Positions 17,214 to 26,532 of a stretch of 64,000 bases of DNA are shown here, piece by piece. Position numbers and translations under genes: made by a program. Source of the DNA: Simiduia curdlanivorans (GTDB taxonomy: Bacteria; Pseudomonadota; Gammaproteobacteria; Pseudomonadales; Cellvibrionaceae); assembly GCF_030409605.1 (NCBI RefSeq), contig NZ_JAUFQG010000004.1, forward strand, positions 3,025,001-3,089,000, written 5' to 3'. The notes below the pieces were generated by a model, which was given only the letters and a program-made list of their open reading frames with translations, was not told the origin of the DNA and ran no database searches. How positions within the stretch are numbered: the stretch's first letter is position 1; every line of letters starts with the position of its first letter.

Positions 17214-19277
17214 TTATTGTTTTTGGTAAATGACCTTGCCGTTGAAAACGGTCAGTTCAACTTGTGTCTCGGCAATTACATCCCCGTCAAATGCGGCTGC
17301 ACTCGGGACCAAGTTTCTATCCAATAATACAAGGTCTGCTTTTTTGCCTACTTCAAGAGAGCCGGTGATCTCAGCTTGTTGCATTGCTCGAGCACTGTTG
17401 ATGGTGAATGCATCTAAGGCGTCGGTAAGGCTTAGCCTTTCGCTTTCGTTGTAGGTTTTACCTTCGGCATAGCGAGTGACTGCTGATGCGAGGTTAATGA
17501 ATGGGCGGGGGTCCCTTGTATCAACAGGTGCATCGCTCCCTGCAATGATAACGGCGCCATTACGCCTAGCACTGTTAGCAGGGTAATGGTTGGTGATGGT
17601 GTAATTAGAGGGATTGTATAAATCTTCTAGGCTGCTCAGTTTATCTATGTAGGGCGTCACTGTTAGGTCGTAACCATAATCTGGTATTGCCCAGGCGAAA
17701 GTGAAAGCTAGATAAACGGCATTTTTACTAAATCGAGCTAGGTCGCTGTCTGAGATTTGTTGTGCATGACTGATGGTTTGAGGGCGTTGGTGTTTGTTTT
17801 TGGCTTTGGAAGCTTCAAACGCATCTAAGGCGGTTGCAACAGCGCGATCGCCGATTGCGTGGGCATGAATTGAAAAGCCAGCAGCTTCTAGTTGCGCTAT
17901 GTAGTTGTGAATGAAATTTTCATCGTGTTCGAGCCTACCATTGCTGATTATGCACTGCTCTGGCTGAAACTGATGTTGTTCAAAAAATGTTGTTTTTTCG
18001 GCGTTACCTAAGGGTGGGTTGGCGCGGAATTTTTGACAGGCAGGCGAGTCGAGATCGACATAGCCCTGTAGGCGAAGTGTGTCGTCCTGCACCTGAAAAA
18101 TTGGTTGTAAATAGGGTTTTTTTACTGCTGCGTTTGGCAGTGAGGGCGGGGTGGCGAAAGGATTGCCTTCGATAACGCCATCGACAAAAATTTTAGCCGC
18201 GTCAGTTTTAAAAATCTGTGGGTTTTTCTGGCGGTTTTTAATTGCCGAGAACTCATCGATTATGCTGTTAATATTCACTTCACTGATGGAGTTTTGCTTG
18301 GTCCAATCCGAGTTATCACGGATGGGGCGACTAAAATTTGCAAAGTCTGCAATAAGGGCACCGGTGTAGCGATAAGTTTGCTGGCCGCTTAATGCGTATT
18401 GCTCCAAAATCGGCAAGGTTTCTATATCTGCTGCGGCATCTTGAATGCTGGTAATCCCAGACTTGGCTAATATTGCTGCAATGGCCGGTAGCTTGGCACT
18501 TAATTGTTCGGGTGTGCCATCGCCTGTTAACGCACTACTGGGTAAGGCCAGAATGTATCTGGCCGCTTCAGAGAGCTGGCCGTCCGGCTCACCTTGTTTG
18601 TCGACACCAATGTATTGCGCATACTCTTGAAAGTCTGTCGCAATGGTTTTGCCGCTCAGGCCGATGATGTCTCCGTGTATATTTTTTGCGGTTAATAGGG
18701 CTGCGCTATTGGCGGCACCGTGATGACCATCGTTGCCTCTTAGAAAAATAGGTGTGGTTAGGCTGGCTTTGTCCAGAGCCATTCGTATATTCAGTAGTTC
18801 GTCATCAGGTTGATTGCCCTTGGTAAAGTTCCATTGTTCGACGGTAAGCCATTGGTTCGGTTCAAGCTTCGCTTGGTTCAGGCAGTCCGTAATAACAGTG
18901 GCGAGTTCAGTTAGCGTTAATGGGCTACTTTCTAGATCGCAATTGCTGCTGGAGACCAGACCGAGTGGGTGTATGTGCGCATCGTGTAGACCTGGCAGTA
19001 CCATCTTGCCCTTGGCGTCTACAACTTGAGTGTTGTCACCGACAAACTTCTTCGCGCCTGCGTCAGTACCTACGTAGATAATTTCGTCGCCAGCAATAGC
19101 TATCGCCTCAGCAAACTCCTGCTTAGCATTCGCGGTATAAAGTGTTCCGTTGGTAATAATCAATGAAGCTGTTGGGCTGGCACTATCACTGCCACTATCA
19201 CATGCGTTAACTGCTAAGCATACAATAAGAGTGGCGGTAACTTTTATCGTGTTTCTAAGTCTAGACCAAAGCTTCAT
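17214..19277 (-). CDS. Amidohydrolase family lipoprotein (YtcJ-like)
   Basis: Metal-dependent amidohydrolase of the amidohydrolase 3/YtcJ type, which includes N-substituted formamide deformylases. The N-terminus is a lipoprotein signal peptide with the cysteine of LAVNACDSG at about residue 26, so it is probably membrane-anchored in the periplasm. Metal ligands are suggested by DAHIHPLG near residue 100, HAHAIGDRAV near 465 and SDAPVDTRDPRP near 570. The length of 687 is somewhat above the usual 550-600. It lies 20 bases downstream of the puuA-like gene and 14 bases upstream of the six-helix protein, forming an apparent three-gene operon. The substrate cannot be read from the sequence. Confidence 0.85.
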   Translation of the reverse strand: MKLWSRLRNTIKVTATLIVCLAVNACDSGSDSASPTASLIITNGTLYTANAKQEFAEAIAIAGDEIIYVGTDAGAKKFVGDNTQVVDAKGKMVLPGLHDAHIHPLGLVSSSNCDLESSPLTLTELATVITDCLNQAKLEPNQWLTVEQWNFTKGNQPDDELLNIRMALDKASLTTPIFLRGNDGHHGAANSAALLTAKNIHGDIIGLSGKTIATDFQEYAQYIGVDKQGEPDGQLSEAARYILALPSSALTGDGTPEQLSAKLPAIAAILAKSGITSIQDAAADIETLPILEQYALSGQQTYRYTGALIADFANFSRPIRDNSDWTKQNSISEVNINSIIDEFSAIKNRQKNPQIFKTDAAKIFVDGVIEGNPFATPPSLPNAAVKKPYLQPIFQVQDDTLRLQGYVDLDSPACQKFRANPPLGNAEKTTFFEQHQFQPEQCIISNGRLEHDENFIHNYIAQLEAAGFSIHAHAIGDRAVATALDAFEASKAKNKHQRPQTISHAQQISDSDLARFSKNAVYLAFTFAWAIPDYGYDLTVTPYIDKLSSLEDLYNPSNYTITNHYPANSARRNGAVIIAGSDAPVDTRDPRPFINLASAVTRYAEGKTYNESERLSLTDALDAFTINSARAMQQAEITGSLEVGKKADLVLLDRNLVPSAAAFDGDVIAETQVELTVFNGKVIYQKQ

Positions 19278-19296
19278 GATTATTTCCGTTTGTTAA

Positions 19297-20634
19297 TTAT
19301 ACGTTGAGTAAAAGGTATTCGCGTTCCCAGGTAGTAATAACTTTATTAAAGGCTTCAAACTCTTCCATCTTTACCGCCGCATAAGCTTTGATAAAGTCCG
19401 CGCCAAAAACTTCCTCAAGCTCTGGGCAGTCGGTTAATAGATTGAGTGCGTGCAAAAGGTTTCTCGGCAGCTCTATTTCACCGTCTTCGGAGGCGTGGCC
19501 TTCGCAGTGTGGCGTGGGCGTGAGTTTATTTTTCATGCCGAGATACCCGCACGCAAGCGAGGCAGCAAAGGCTAGGTAGGGATTTACATCAACACCAGGA
19601 AATCTGTTTTCAACCCGTTTTCCCGCTGGTGAGCTATCTGGAATGCGGATGCCAGCGGTGCGATTGTCGTAGCCCCACTCGAGATTAACCGGTGCAGCGA
19701 TATCTTTGGCGAAGCGCCGATAGGAGTTTACGTTGGGCGCGAACAGCGAAATTGTGTGCGGTATATAGCGCTGGCAGCCGCCAATGTAATAACGGAATAG
19801 GTCGCTCTCATTGCCATCTTTATCAACGAAAATGTTATCGCCATTTTTATCGACAACGCTCTGGTGGATGTGCATCGCGCTGCCGGGTTCGTTGGTCATC
19901 GGTTTAGCCATGAAGGTGGCATAAATGCCGTGCCTAAATGCGGTTTCCCGCATAGTGCGTTTAAAAGTAAACACCTGGTCGGCTAAATCCAAAGCGTTGC
20001 CATGCAAGAAATTAATTTCAAGTTGCGCAGCGCCGGATTCATGAATGAGCGTGTCGACATCCAAGTTCTGTGCTTCGCAATACTTATACATGTCGTTGAT
20101 GATTGGTTCGTATTCGTTGCAACCGTCAATACTGTAGGATTGACGAGCAAACTCCCGTCGGCCAGATCGCCCGGGTGGTGGCGATAGCTCGTAGTCTGGG
20201 TCGGTGTTCTGGCTGACCAAATAGAACTCAACCTCTGGCGCAACCACGGGGGTCCAACCTTCCTTTTCGTAGAGGGCGAGGACTTTTTTTAGTACATTCC
20301 GTGTTGCCATTGGGTGTGGATCGCCGGCTCGGGTGTAGCAGTCGTGAATGATTTGTGCCGTTGGCTCGTCCGCCCAGGGCACGATGCGCACGGTATTTGG
20401 GTCTGGCTCTAACAGCATGTCTGAATCGAGTGGGGCCACAATATCCCAATGGTTGTCCACGTATTCCCCGGTTACCGTTTGAATCAAAATACTTTCCGGG
20501 AGGCGGCTGTCTTCCTTAATAAATTTATGGGCGGGAATAAATTTGCCTCGTGCATTACCTGTCATGTCTGGCACGAGACATTCTACTTCCGTAATACCGT
20601 TTTCCTTTAACCATGAGTCGATGGAGTCAACCAT
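19297..20634 (-). CDS. puuA: Glutamine synthetase-family enzyme, probable gamma-glutamylputrescine synthetase
   Basis: ATP-dependent ligase of the glutamine synthetase superfamily; PuuA joins glutamate to putrescine in amine catabolism. The 445-residue length and the N-terminal pattern EVECLVPDMTGNARGKFIP match PuuA-type proteins rather than GlnA. The catalytic domain shows PEVEFYL, EINFLHG (ligands), the GSAMHIHQSV loop and NRTAGIRIP. The divergent neighbour encodes a PuuB-type oxidase, which supports the polyamine role. PuuC and PuuD homologues are not in the window. Other glutamylated amines are possible substrates. Confidence 0.85.
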   Translation of the reverse strand: MVDSIDSWLKENGITEVECLVPDMTGNARGKFIPAHKFIKEDSRLPESILIQTVTGEYVDNHWDIVAPLDSDMLLEPDPNTVRIVPWADEPTAQIIHDCYTRAGDPHPMATRNVLKKVLALYEKEGWTPVVAPEVEFYLVSQNTDPDYELSPPPGRSGRREFARQSYSIDGCNEYEPIINDMYKYCEAQNLDVDTLIHESGAAQLEINFLHGNALDLADQVFTFKRTMRETAFRHGIYATFMAKPMTNEPGSAMHIHQSVVDKNGDNIFVDKDGNESDLFRYYIGGCQRYIPHTISLFAPNVNSYRRFAKDIAAPVNLEWGYDNRTAGIRIPDSSPAGKRVENRFPGVDVNPYLAFAASLACGYLGMKNKLTPTPHCEGHASEDGEIELPRNLLHALNLLTDCPELEEVFGADFIKAYAAVKMEEFEAFNKVITTWEREYLLLNV

Positions 20635-20728
20635 GTTGCACCTGTTGCGCTGTGATTAGTTTGAAGAGCTACAGTAAATCAAGCCTATTGATCTCTCAAT
20701 GGGTGGCCGGTAAATAGAATAACGGTTA

Positions 20729-20833
20729 CCCCAAATGGGGCTTGCGTAGTGCCACGGCAAAACATACTATAAAACCGAATTATTATTCAGTCTATTGTTT
20801 GGCTGATAAAAACACAAGCGCCCCATTTGGGGC
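20729..20833. promoter_or_regulatory. Divergent puuA/puuB promoter region with a duplicated inverted 12-mer
   Basis: CCCCAAATGGGG (20729-20740) and its exact reverse complement CCCCATTTGGGG (20821-20832) lie 80 bases apart. Both copies extend to a following C. Each is itself nearly palindromic, as expected for a dimeric regulator. They flank the space where the two promoters should lie. The TetR gene downstream of puuB is the obvious candidate binder, but this is inference. The spacing would also allow DNA looping. Confidence 0.5.
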
Positions 20834-20849
20834 AGCAGGCGAAGATGCA

Positions 20850-22148
20850 ATGAACCGTATTTGGCATGAAACCAAGCAAGCTCATACAAGCTCCTATTAC
20901 GCAGCGACTGCCAAGCATCAGTTTGATAATGGCGCTCTCGTTGGTCACGAGACGACGGACGTTTGCGTCATAGGCGCGGGCTACACCGGTGTTTCCGCTG
21001 CTTTACACCTGGCCGAAAAAGGCTATCAAGTGACAGTGTTAGAGGCGAACCAGGTGGGCTGGGGGGCCTCTGGGCGCAACGGTGGGCACGTTGGCACAGG
21101 GCAAAGGAAAGACCAATCTGATCTCGAAACCATGCTTGGCCAAGATAAAGCCTCCTTGCTCTGGCAATTTGGCCTTGAAGCTGTTGCTACGGTAGAAAGT
21201 TTGGTTGCCAAGCACCAGATCGACTGCGACTTTAAAACCGGCATCTTGCACCTTGCCAGTAAGGCTAAGGAAATTCCGGATTTCAAAGCGGGTGTTGAGC
21301 ACCTGCGCGAGCGCTATGGCTACACTCAGGCTGAGTTTCTCACTAAGGCGCAAGTTGACGAGCGAGTGGGGAGCGACAAATATCACGGTGGTTATTTAGA
21401 TAGCGGTTCGCGCCATTTACATCCGCTGAATTACTTGTTGGGGTTGGCCAAAGCAGCCGAGTTGGCGGGTGTGAGGTTTTACCAAAACTCGCCGGTAACC
21501 CATTACGTAAAGGGCGCCAACCCTGTGGTGCATACAGATCAGGGCTCTATTACCGCCAAGTTCCTTGTCTTTGCTACCAATGGCTATCTGGCCGGGTTAG
21601 AGCCAAGATTGGCTCGCAAAATTATGCCTATCAATAATTTTGTATTAGCTACTGAGCCCTTGCCCGAAGCGGAAGCTCGGGCACTAATACGTGACGACAC
21701 GGCGCTACAGGATTCGCTGTTTGTTATTAACTATTGGAAGTTGTCAGGGGATAACCGGCTTATTTTCGGCGGTGGTGAAAACTACACCAGTCGTTTCCCA
21801 AGAGATCTAAAAGCCTTTGTGCAAAAGTATATGTTGCGTGTGTACCCCCATTTAGCAACAAAAAAGGTCGACTATGCCTGGGGTGGTACATTGGCTATCA
21901 CGTTAAATCGTATGCCCAATTTTGGTCGGCTTGAGCCCAATGTTTTCTATGCCCAAGGGTATTCTGGCCATGGAGTACCCACAGCAACCATGGCCGGCAA
22001 GTTACTTTCGGAAGCGGTTGCCGGTACGGCTGAGCGCTTTGATGTAATGGCTTCTTTGCCGCAGCCGATGTTTCCCGGCGGTACGCTGTTACGCTGGCCC
22101 GGCCTAGTGGCGGGTATGCTCTACTACAGTTTGATGGATAAGCTCTAA
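20850..22148 (+). CDS. puuB: FAD-dependent oxidoreductase, probable gamma-glutamylputrescine oxidase
   Basis: Flavin amine oxidase of the DAO family; PuuB oxidises gamma-glutamylputrescine to the aldehyde. A Rossmann FAD motif VIGAGYTGVSAALHLAE lies near residue 40, followed by the family signature GASGRNGGHVGTGQRKDQ. A C-terminal flavin contact YSGHGVPTATMAGKL is present. The frame is open from a TTG at 20742, but those 36 residues have no family match and would cover the operator. The ATG at 20850 gives 432 residues, normal for PuuB. It is divergent from puuA. Confidence 0.87.
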   Translation: MNRIWHETKQAHTSSYYAATAKHQFDNGALVGHETTDVCVIGAGYTGVSAALHLAEKGYQVTVLEANQVGWGASGRNGGHVGTGQRKDQSDLETMLGQDKASLLWQFGLEAVATVESLVAKHQIDCDFKTGILHLASKAKEIPDFKAGVEHLRERYGYTQAEFLTKAQVDERVGSDKYHGGYLDSGSRHLHPLNYLLGLAKAAELAGVRFYQNSPVTHYVKGANPVVHTDQGSITAKFLVFATNGYLAGLEPRLARKIMPINNFVLATEPLPEAEARALIRDDTALQDSLFVINYWKLSGDNRLIFGGGENYTSRFPRDLKAFVQKYMLRVYPHLATKKVDYAWGGTLAITLNRMPNFGRLEPNVFYAQGYSGHGVPTATMAGKLLSEAVAGTAERFDVMASLPQPMFPGGTLLRWPGLVAGMLYYSLMDKL

Positions 22149-22286
22149 AAGGCCAGTTAACGACTTTGCGCGCAAAGCCATGGCGCGGGCAGGCGTTGGT
22201 GTGCCATTATTGAGGTATAATTTTGCATAAGTGGAAATTTGACTAGAATTAATTTTTCTAAGATTATCCCACGTGTGCAAACAAGC

Positions 22287-22304
22287 CTTCGCATGGATGC
22301 GAAG
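22287..22304. promoter_or_regulatory. Perfect 18-bp inverted repeat upstream of the TetR gene
   Basis: CTTCGCAT-GG-ATGCGAAG is a perfect 8-bp inverted repeat with a 2-base spacer, 39 bases before the TetR start. Its size and position fit an autoregulatory TetR operator. No T tract follows, so it is not a simple terminator. Confidence 0.5.
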
Positions 22305-22342
22305 CGGCTGTTCGCAGCCCAACCTCAACCAAGGAGTTTTCT

Positions 22343-23023
22343 TTGAACGAACGCAATGTTAAGCGAACTAATTCGATTATCCCTCGGCGCCAGCCGGTAC
22401 AGGAACGAGCCAAGCATCGCACTCGGCAGATTTTAGATGTCACCGCAAAACTATTGGGCGAAGTTGGCTTCGACGAATTAACAACGATCCTCATCGCCAA
22501 AGAATTGTCTATTTCTGTTGGCTCGCTATATCACTACTTTCCGAATAAGCAAGCCATTCTATATGCCCTCGGTGATCGCTGGCTAGAAACCATGGCCGAT
22601 GCGCTCACCGATGTTGCAGCCTTGCCCATCGAAGACATGAGCCTAGAGGCCTTTATCGACAAAGCCGTTGAGCGAATGCTAGAAGTTTATCGCGATGAAC
22701 GAGCCATCTTGCCGCTGGCCCAAGCTATGTGGGCTGTACCTGAACTGCGGGATCTGGACGAGCGCCACGACGCCATGATTATTGAGCGGATGATGGCCAT
22801 GTTTGTTCGACTGGGTTTTGTTTCTAGTCCAAATGAGTTGAATCGATTGGGCCGAGCTTACCTAGAAATGACCCATGCCCTATCGCTCGTTGTGGTGAAC
22901 CAGGTTGAAAGTCGCGCCGAGCGCACCATTGCCGATTTGAAGCGGTTGGTTCTGTGCTTGCTTGAGCCCCATAAGGTAGAGGACGTTATTCTGGCGGGCG
23001 ATAATGATATTGATGGGCCTTGA
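22343..23023 (+). CDS. TetR family transcriptional regulator
   Basis: DNA-binding regulator with a TetR helix-turn-helix at about residues 30-75 (TTILIAKELSISVGSLYHYF). The C-terminal ligand/dimer domain includes a segment similar to TetR_C proteins with EMTHALSLVVV. The start is TTG at 22343, supported by AAGGAG six bases upstream. The length of 226 is normal. It follows puuB on the same strand and probably regulates the divergent puu locus or itself. The ligand is unknown. Confidence 0.9.
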   Translation: MNERNVKRTNSIIPRRQPVQERAKHRTRQILDVTAKLLGEVGFDELTTILIAKELSISVGSLYHYFPNKQAILYALGDRWLETMADALTDVAALPIEDMSLEAFIDKAVERMLEVYRDERAILPLAQAMWAVPELRDLDERHDAMIIERMMAMFVRLGFVSSPNELNRLGRAYLEMTHALSLVVVNQVESRAERTIADLKRLVLCLLEPHKVEDVILAGDNDIDGP

Positions 23024-23038
23024 CTCAAGACTCAAGAT

Positions 23039-23299
23039 TTAGCGCTTGCGCTGTTGGCTTTGTGCTTGATACAAACTCAGCAGCAGGGCGCGGTCGCGCA
23101 GTACCAGCCTGGCTGTGGCTCTTATGGAAAATAACAGTGTCAGCACGAGTAGGGGTACGAGATACCAAAATGTCATGGGGGCAAGGCTCACAACCTTAAA
23201 ACCTAATAGGCAGATAAGTGGAATGGCTACCCACTTATGACCAAACAATGCGGCTAAATCATTGCACATGTCAGCTAATTTGTAGTCCGTATAGGCCAT
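23039..23299 (-). CDS. Small membrane protein, hypothetical
   Basis: An 86-residue protein that I do not recognise. It has two hydrophobic helices (about 24-41 and 43-59) separated by a short turn, and a basic C-terminal tail (QAQSQQRKR). A GGAG ribosome binding site eight bases before the ATG supports real translation. It lies between the convergent TetR gene and the divergent nucleotidase gene and stands alone. The function is unknown. Confidence 0.6.
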   Translation of the reverse strand: MAYTDYKLADMCNDLAALFGHKWVAIPLICLLGFKVVSLAPMTFWYLVPLLVLTLLFSIRATARLVLRDRALLLSLYQAQSQQRKR

Positions 23300-23517
23300 G
23301 GCTTACTCCAGATAATCGGCAGTGAGGCTTTAAGCCTAGACAACATTTGAATCTAGGAGCAGAAAATGCGCGCACTCCGCTAGCAAGAGTCAGCTGCTAT
23401 GAAGTTCCCCTGGCGTTGGCAACAAGCGTTACCAAAAATCGCAGGCAATGGCGTAAACACGGTTGCTTTTCTTCGGCTGAAAATTTGGCCGGCATTTTTT
23501 TAAAGAGATGGAAATAG

Positions 23518-24408
23518 ATGTCAGTACCAAAACAGTTGGTGATTGCGATATCAAGTAGAGCCTTGTTCAACTTGGATGCTAGCCACCAGGTGTATATAAA
23601 CCAAGGGCTTGAGGCTTACTCACAATATCAAATTGAGCACGAAGAGGAATTGCTGGAAAAAGGCGAGGCATTTCCATTAGTGGAAAAACTTTTGCGACTC
23701 AACGAGGTGTTAACAGATCATCGTGTAGAGGTGATTTTGTTGAGCCGAAACAGTGCCGATACAGGTCTGCGCGTATTTAATTCCATTGAGCATTACAAGT
23801 TACCTATTAGCCGAGCCGCTTTTTGCGGCGGCGAAGACCCCTACAGATACATTACCGCGTTCGGCTGTCACTTGTTTCTCTCGACCGATCCAGCGGATGT
23901 GCGTTTAGCGCTGCGCGAGGGCGTTGCCGCTGCCACCTTATTGGCCTCTAAAAAGCAGAAAGATCCTGGCGCTCAGCTGCGTTTTGCCTTTGACGGCGAC
24001 GCCGTTTTGTTCTCCGATGAATCGGAACGAATTTACAAAACCCAAGGCCTCGAAGCCTTTGCCAAAAATGAAAAAGAAGCGGCGAAGTTACCTTTGACCG
24101 GCGGCCCATTTAAGCCGTTTTTGGCAGCCTTACACAGTATTCAATCTGAGTTTGAGCCGGGTGCATCACCGATTCGCACGGCACTTGTGACGGCCAGATC
24201 AGCACCGGCCCATGAGCGGGTGATTCGAACCCTAAGGGCGTGGAATATCCGCATTGATGAATCGCTTTTCTTAGGGGGGATGACCAAGGCGAGTTTTTTG
24301 AAGGCTTATGGCGCCGATGTATTTTTCGATGACCAGCAAGTGCACTGTAGCGCCGCCAGTGAGCATGTTGCGACTGGGCACGTGCCACATGGTGTGGCAA
24401 ACGAGTAG
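23518..24408 (+). CDS. Cytosolic 5'-nucleotidase family protein
   Basis: The protein resembles the cytosolic 5'-nucleotidase I family, which dephosphorylates nucleoside monophosphates. Visible landmarks are the N-terminal VIAISSRALFNLD, the segment VILLSRNSADTGLRVFNSIE, and the acidic LRFAFDGDAVLFSDESE, where HAD-like Asp residues would bind metal. A late FDDQQVH motif completes the set. The length of 296 is close to the family. It stands alone between two intergenic gaps. The substrate preference cannot be read. Confidence 0.82.
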   Translation: MSVPKQLVIAISSRALFNLDASHQVYINQGLEAYSQYQIEHEEELLEKGEAFPLVEKLLRLNEVLTDHRVEVILLSRNSADTGLRVFNSIEHYKLPISRAAFCGGEDPYRYITAFGCHLFLSTDPADVRLALREGVAAATLLASKKQKDPGAQLRFAFDGDAVLFSDESERIYKTQGLEAFAKNEKEAAKLPLTGGPFKPFLAALHSIQSEFEPGASPIRTALVTARSAPAHERVIRTLRAWNIRIDESLFLGGMTKASFLKAYGADVFFDDQQVHCSAASEHVATGHVPHGVANE

Positions 24409-24468
24409 CGCCTCTAGTTTGCACTGCTATGCTTAAGCGAGGTCAATCACCTGCAGTTAGGTGGCATT

Positions 24469-24990
24469 ATGATAGAAAAGATAGTGTGTGGCACAGATTT
24501 AGGGCCTCATGCGTCTTACCTGATATACCACGCGGTGTATTTGGCTCGACAATGTGGCGCAAAAGTTGAAGTCGTTCACGCGGTGGAGCCTTTAGGTAGC
24601 TTCGCTAAAGCCGTATTCAAGACATACTCAGGGGCTGATAATCAGCAGGCCCATCAAGCCATCGACAAAATTTTGGCGTCCATCAAAGACCAAGTAATAG
24701 AAAGCCTCGCAGATGAATATATGTCTGGTTTGGATGACTTATCCACGATATGCGACGTTGTTGTCGACCAAGGTATGCCCGCCGAGGTCATTTTAAGGCA
24801 TGCCAAAGAGTCGCAGGCCGACCTGATTGTGATCGGTGGGCAAAGTACGCGAGGCGAGGGGATTGCACTTTTAGGCTCGGTAGCAGCAAAGATACTCCAA
24901 TTGTCCAAAGTACCCGTTTTAACCATTCCGCTAGCGCATAAAGTCACCATGGAGGAGTCACGTGAAGACAGCCAATTAGGACTTTGGTAG
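24469..24990 (+). CDS. Universal stress protein (UspA family)
   Basis: Single-domain Usp protein, usually cytoplasmic and induced by starvation or stress. The N-terminal strand KIVCGTDLGPHA and the ATP-binding motif G-x2-G-x9-G-S (IGGQSTRGEGIALLGSVA) are present, so it is probably an ATP-binding member. The length of 173 includes about 25 extra C-terminal residues. It lies alone upstream of cysB. Confidence 0.88.
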   Translation: MIEKIVCGTDLGPHASYLIYHAVYLARQCGAKVEVVHAVEPLGSFAKAVFKTYSGADNQQAHQAIDKILASIKDQVIESLADEYMSGLDDLSTICDVVVDQGMPAEVILRHAKESQADLIVIGGQSTRGEGIALLGSVAAKILQLSKVPVLTIPLAHKVTMEESREDSQLGLW

Positions 24991-25126
24991 GTGATTCCTT
25001 CACTCTCTCTATCTAAATATGGCTTAAGACTGGCAAAGCAAAAAAAACCTATCTATTCTCCATTAGAATATTTCTGCTGATTCTTATAACAGCAACGACA
25101 TTTCTGCAGCCAATTGGAGGGCTAGT

Positions 25127-26101
25127 ATGAAATTGCAACAACTGCGCTATATCTGGGAAGTGGCACATCACGACCTCAATGTGTCCGCAACTGCGCAGAG
25201 CCTCTACACCTCTCAGCCAGGTATCAGTAAGCAAATTAGGTTGCTTGAGGACGAGTTGGGCGTGGAAGTTTTCTCCCGTAGCGGCAAACATTTAACGCGC
25301 ATAACGCCTGCCGGGGAAGCTATCTTGAAGACTGCGGGGGAGATACTTCGCAAGGTCGAGAGTATTAAGCAGGTTGCACAGGAGTTCAGCAACGAAAAAA
25401 AGGGCAGCTTATCGCTAGCCACAACGCATACCCAAGCGCGCTATGCGCTACCGAAGGTTATCGAGTCGTTTATCAAAGCTTACCCCGAAGTTTCTCTGCA
25501 TATGCATCAGGGTACGCCGATGCAAATATCGGAAATGGCTGCCGATGGCACCGTTGATTTTGCGATCGCAACAGAGGCGTTAGAGCTATTTAGCGATTTG
25601 GTGATGATGCCGTGTTACCGCTGGAATCGCTGCGTGGTGGTGCCACGGAATCATCCCCTCGCGCAAATGTCTACCTTAACCTTGGAGTCCGTCGCCAAAC
25701 ACCCCATTGTTACCTATGTGTTTGGCTTTACTGGGCGCTCAAAATTGGACGAGGCTTTTATTGAAAAGGGCTTGGCGCCAAAGGTGGTATTCACTGCCGC
25801 CGATGCAGACGTTATTAAAACCTACGTTAGGTTGGGTTTGGGTATCGGCATTATCGCGAAAATGGCCTACAACGAAGAAACCGATAGAGATCTCGTTGCA
25901 CTTGATGCCAGCCATTTATTCTCCGCCAGCACTACCAAAATTGGCTTCCGTCGCGGTACTTTTTTGCGTGGATTTATGTATGACTTCATTGCGCAATTCG
26001 CGCCACACTTAACCCGTGAAGTGGTTGATCAGGCGTATCAGAAACACTCTAAAGCCGAGTTGGACGATCTGTTTGATGGGATGGAGCTGCCGACTTTTTA
26101 A
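25127..26101 (+). CDS. cysB: LysR-type regulator CysB
   Basis: Activator of sulfate assimilation genes, responding to N-acetylserine. The N-terminal winged HTH begins MKLQQLRYIWEVA and contains NVSATAQSLYTSQPGISKQI, which is characteristic of CysB/Cbl. The effector domain has TTHTQARYALP, a hallmark of the family. The length of 324 is exact for CysB. It lies 0.4 kb from the cysH gene on the other strand, one of its expected targets. A strong terminator follows. Confidence 0.95.
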   Translation: MKLQQLRYIWEVAHHDLNVSATAQSLYTSQPGISKQIRLLEDELGVEVFSRSGKHLTRITPAGEAILKTAGEILRKVESIKQVAQEFSNEKKGSLSLATTHTQARYALPKVIESFIKAYPEVSLHMHQGTPMQISEMAADGTVDFAIATEALELFSDLVMMPCYRWNRCVVVPRNHPLAQMSTLTLESVAKHPIVTYVFGFTGRSKLDEAFIEKGLAPKVVFTAADADVIKTYVRLGLGIGIIAKMAYNEETDRDLVALDASHLFSASTTKIGFRRGTFLRGFMYDFIAQFAPHLTREVVDQAYQKHSKAELDDLFDGMELPTF

Positions 26102-26120
26102 TCGCTGGTAAGGTAAAAGA

Positions 26121-26144
26121 AAAGGGGCCTCGGCCCCTTTTTTT
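26121..26144. terminator. Rho-independent terminator after cysB
   Basis: AAAGGGGCC-TC-GGCCCCTTT is a perfect 9-bp stem followed by a T run. The preceding A-rich side could let it act for the convergent thioredoxin-like gene too. Confidence 0.88.
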
Positions 26145-26177
26145 GGTTCCTGCTCCCAACTAGGTTGGGCTCAAGGG

Positions 26178-26513
26178 CTAGAGAAAATCCAGGTCTGGAT
26201 TGTTCGCTAATATCTCTGTTGCCTCTTCACTGGCGCTGGTTTCCTGCTCGAGTATGTCGCGAACAAACTTTAAATAGACGGTATAAATGACAGCCTCCTG
26301 ATCGGGTCTTTCTACCACGAAAAAGGGTGCTCTATTCACTTGGTATTTATCGGCAAGCAGCATTCCGGCAGAGTTTTCATCGCGTTCATCGGCAATGAGA
26401 ATTTCGTCAATAGACGTCATATAGCCGCCTGACTCTAGCTTTTCCAGCACGTCAGCGCATTTTTTGCAGGGGCTGCCGTCGGCCAAGATTTTTTTAACAA
26501 GTGTAATTTTCAC
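26178..26513 (-). CDS. Thioredoxin-fold protein with CKKC motif, cysH-linked
   Basis: A 111-residue protein with a probable thioredoxin/glutaredoxin-like fold. The likely redox pair is Cys16 and Cys19 in PCKKCADV, and the cis-proline region is probably NRAPFFVV. The C-terminal 25 residues are acidic. It lies 19 bases downstream of cysH, so it may supply electrons for, or be co-regulated with, sulfate reduction. A protein of similar size sits between cysB and cysH in pseudomonads. The specific partner is not shown. Confidence 0.75.
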   Translation of the reverse strand: MKITLVKKILADGSPCKKCADVLEKLESGGYMTSIDEILIADERDENSAGMLLADKYQVNRAPFFVVERPDQEAVIYTVYLKFVRDILEQETSASEEATEILANNPDLDFL

Positions 26514-26532
26514 GTGTATATCCTACTTTTTA

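Noticed and set aside
20742..20849. N-terminal extension of the puuB-like gene
   Set aside because: It would start with TTG inside the operator region; the ATG at 20850 gives the family length.
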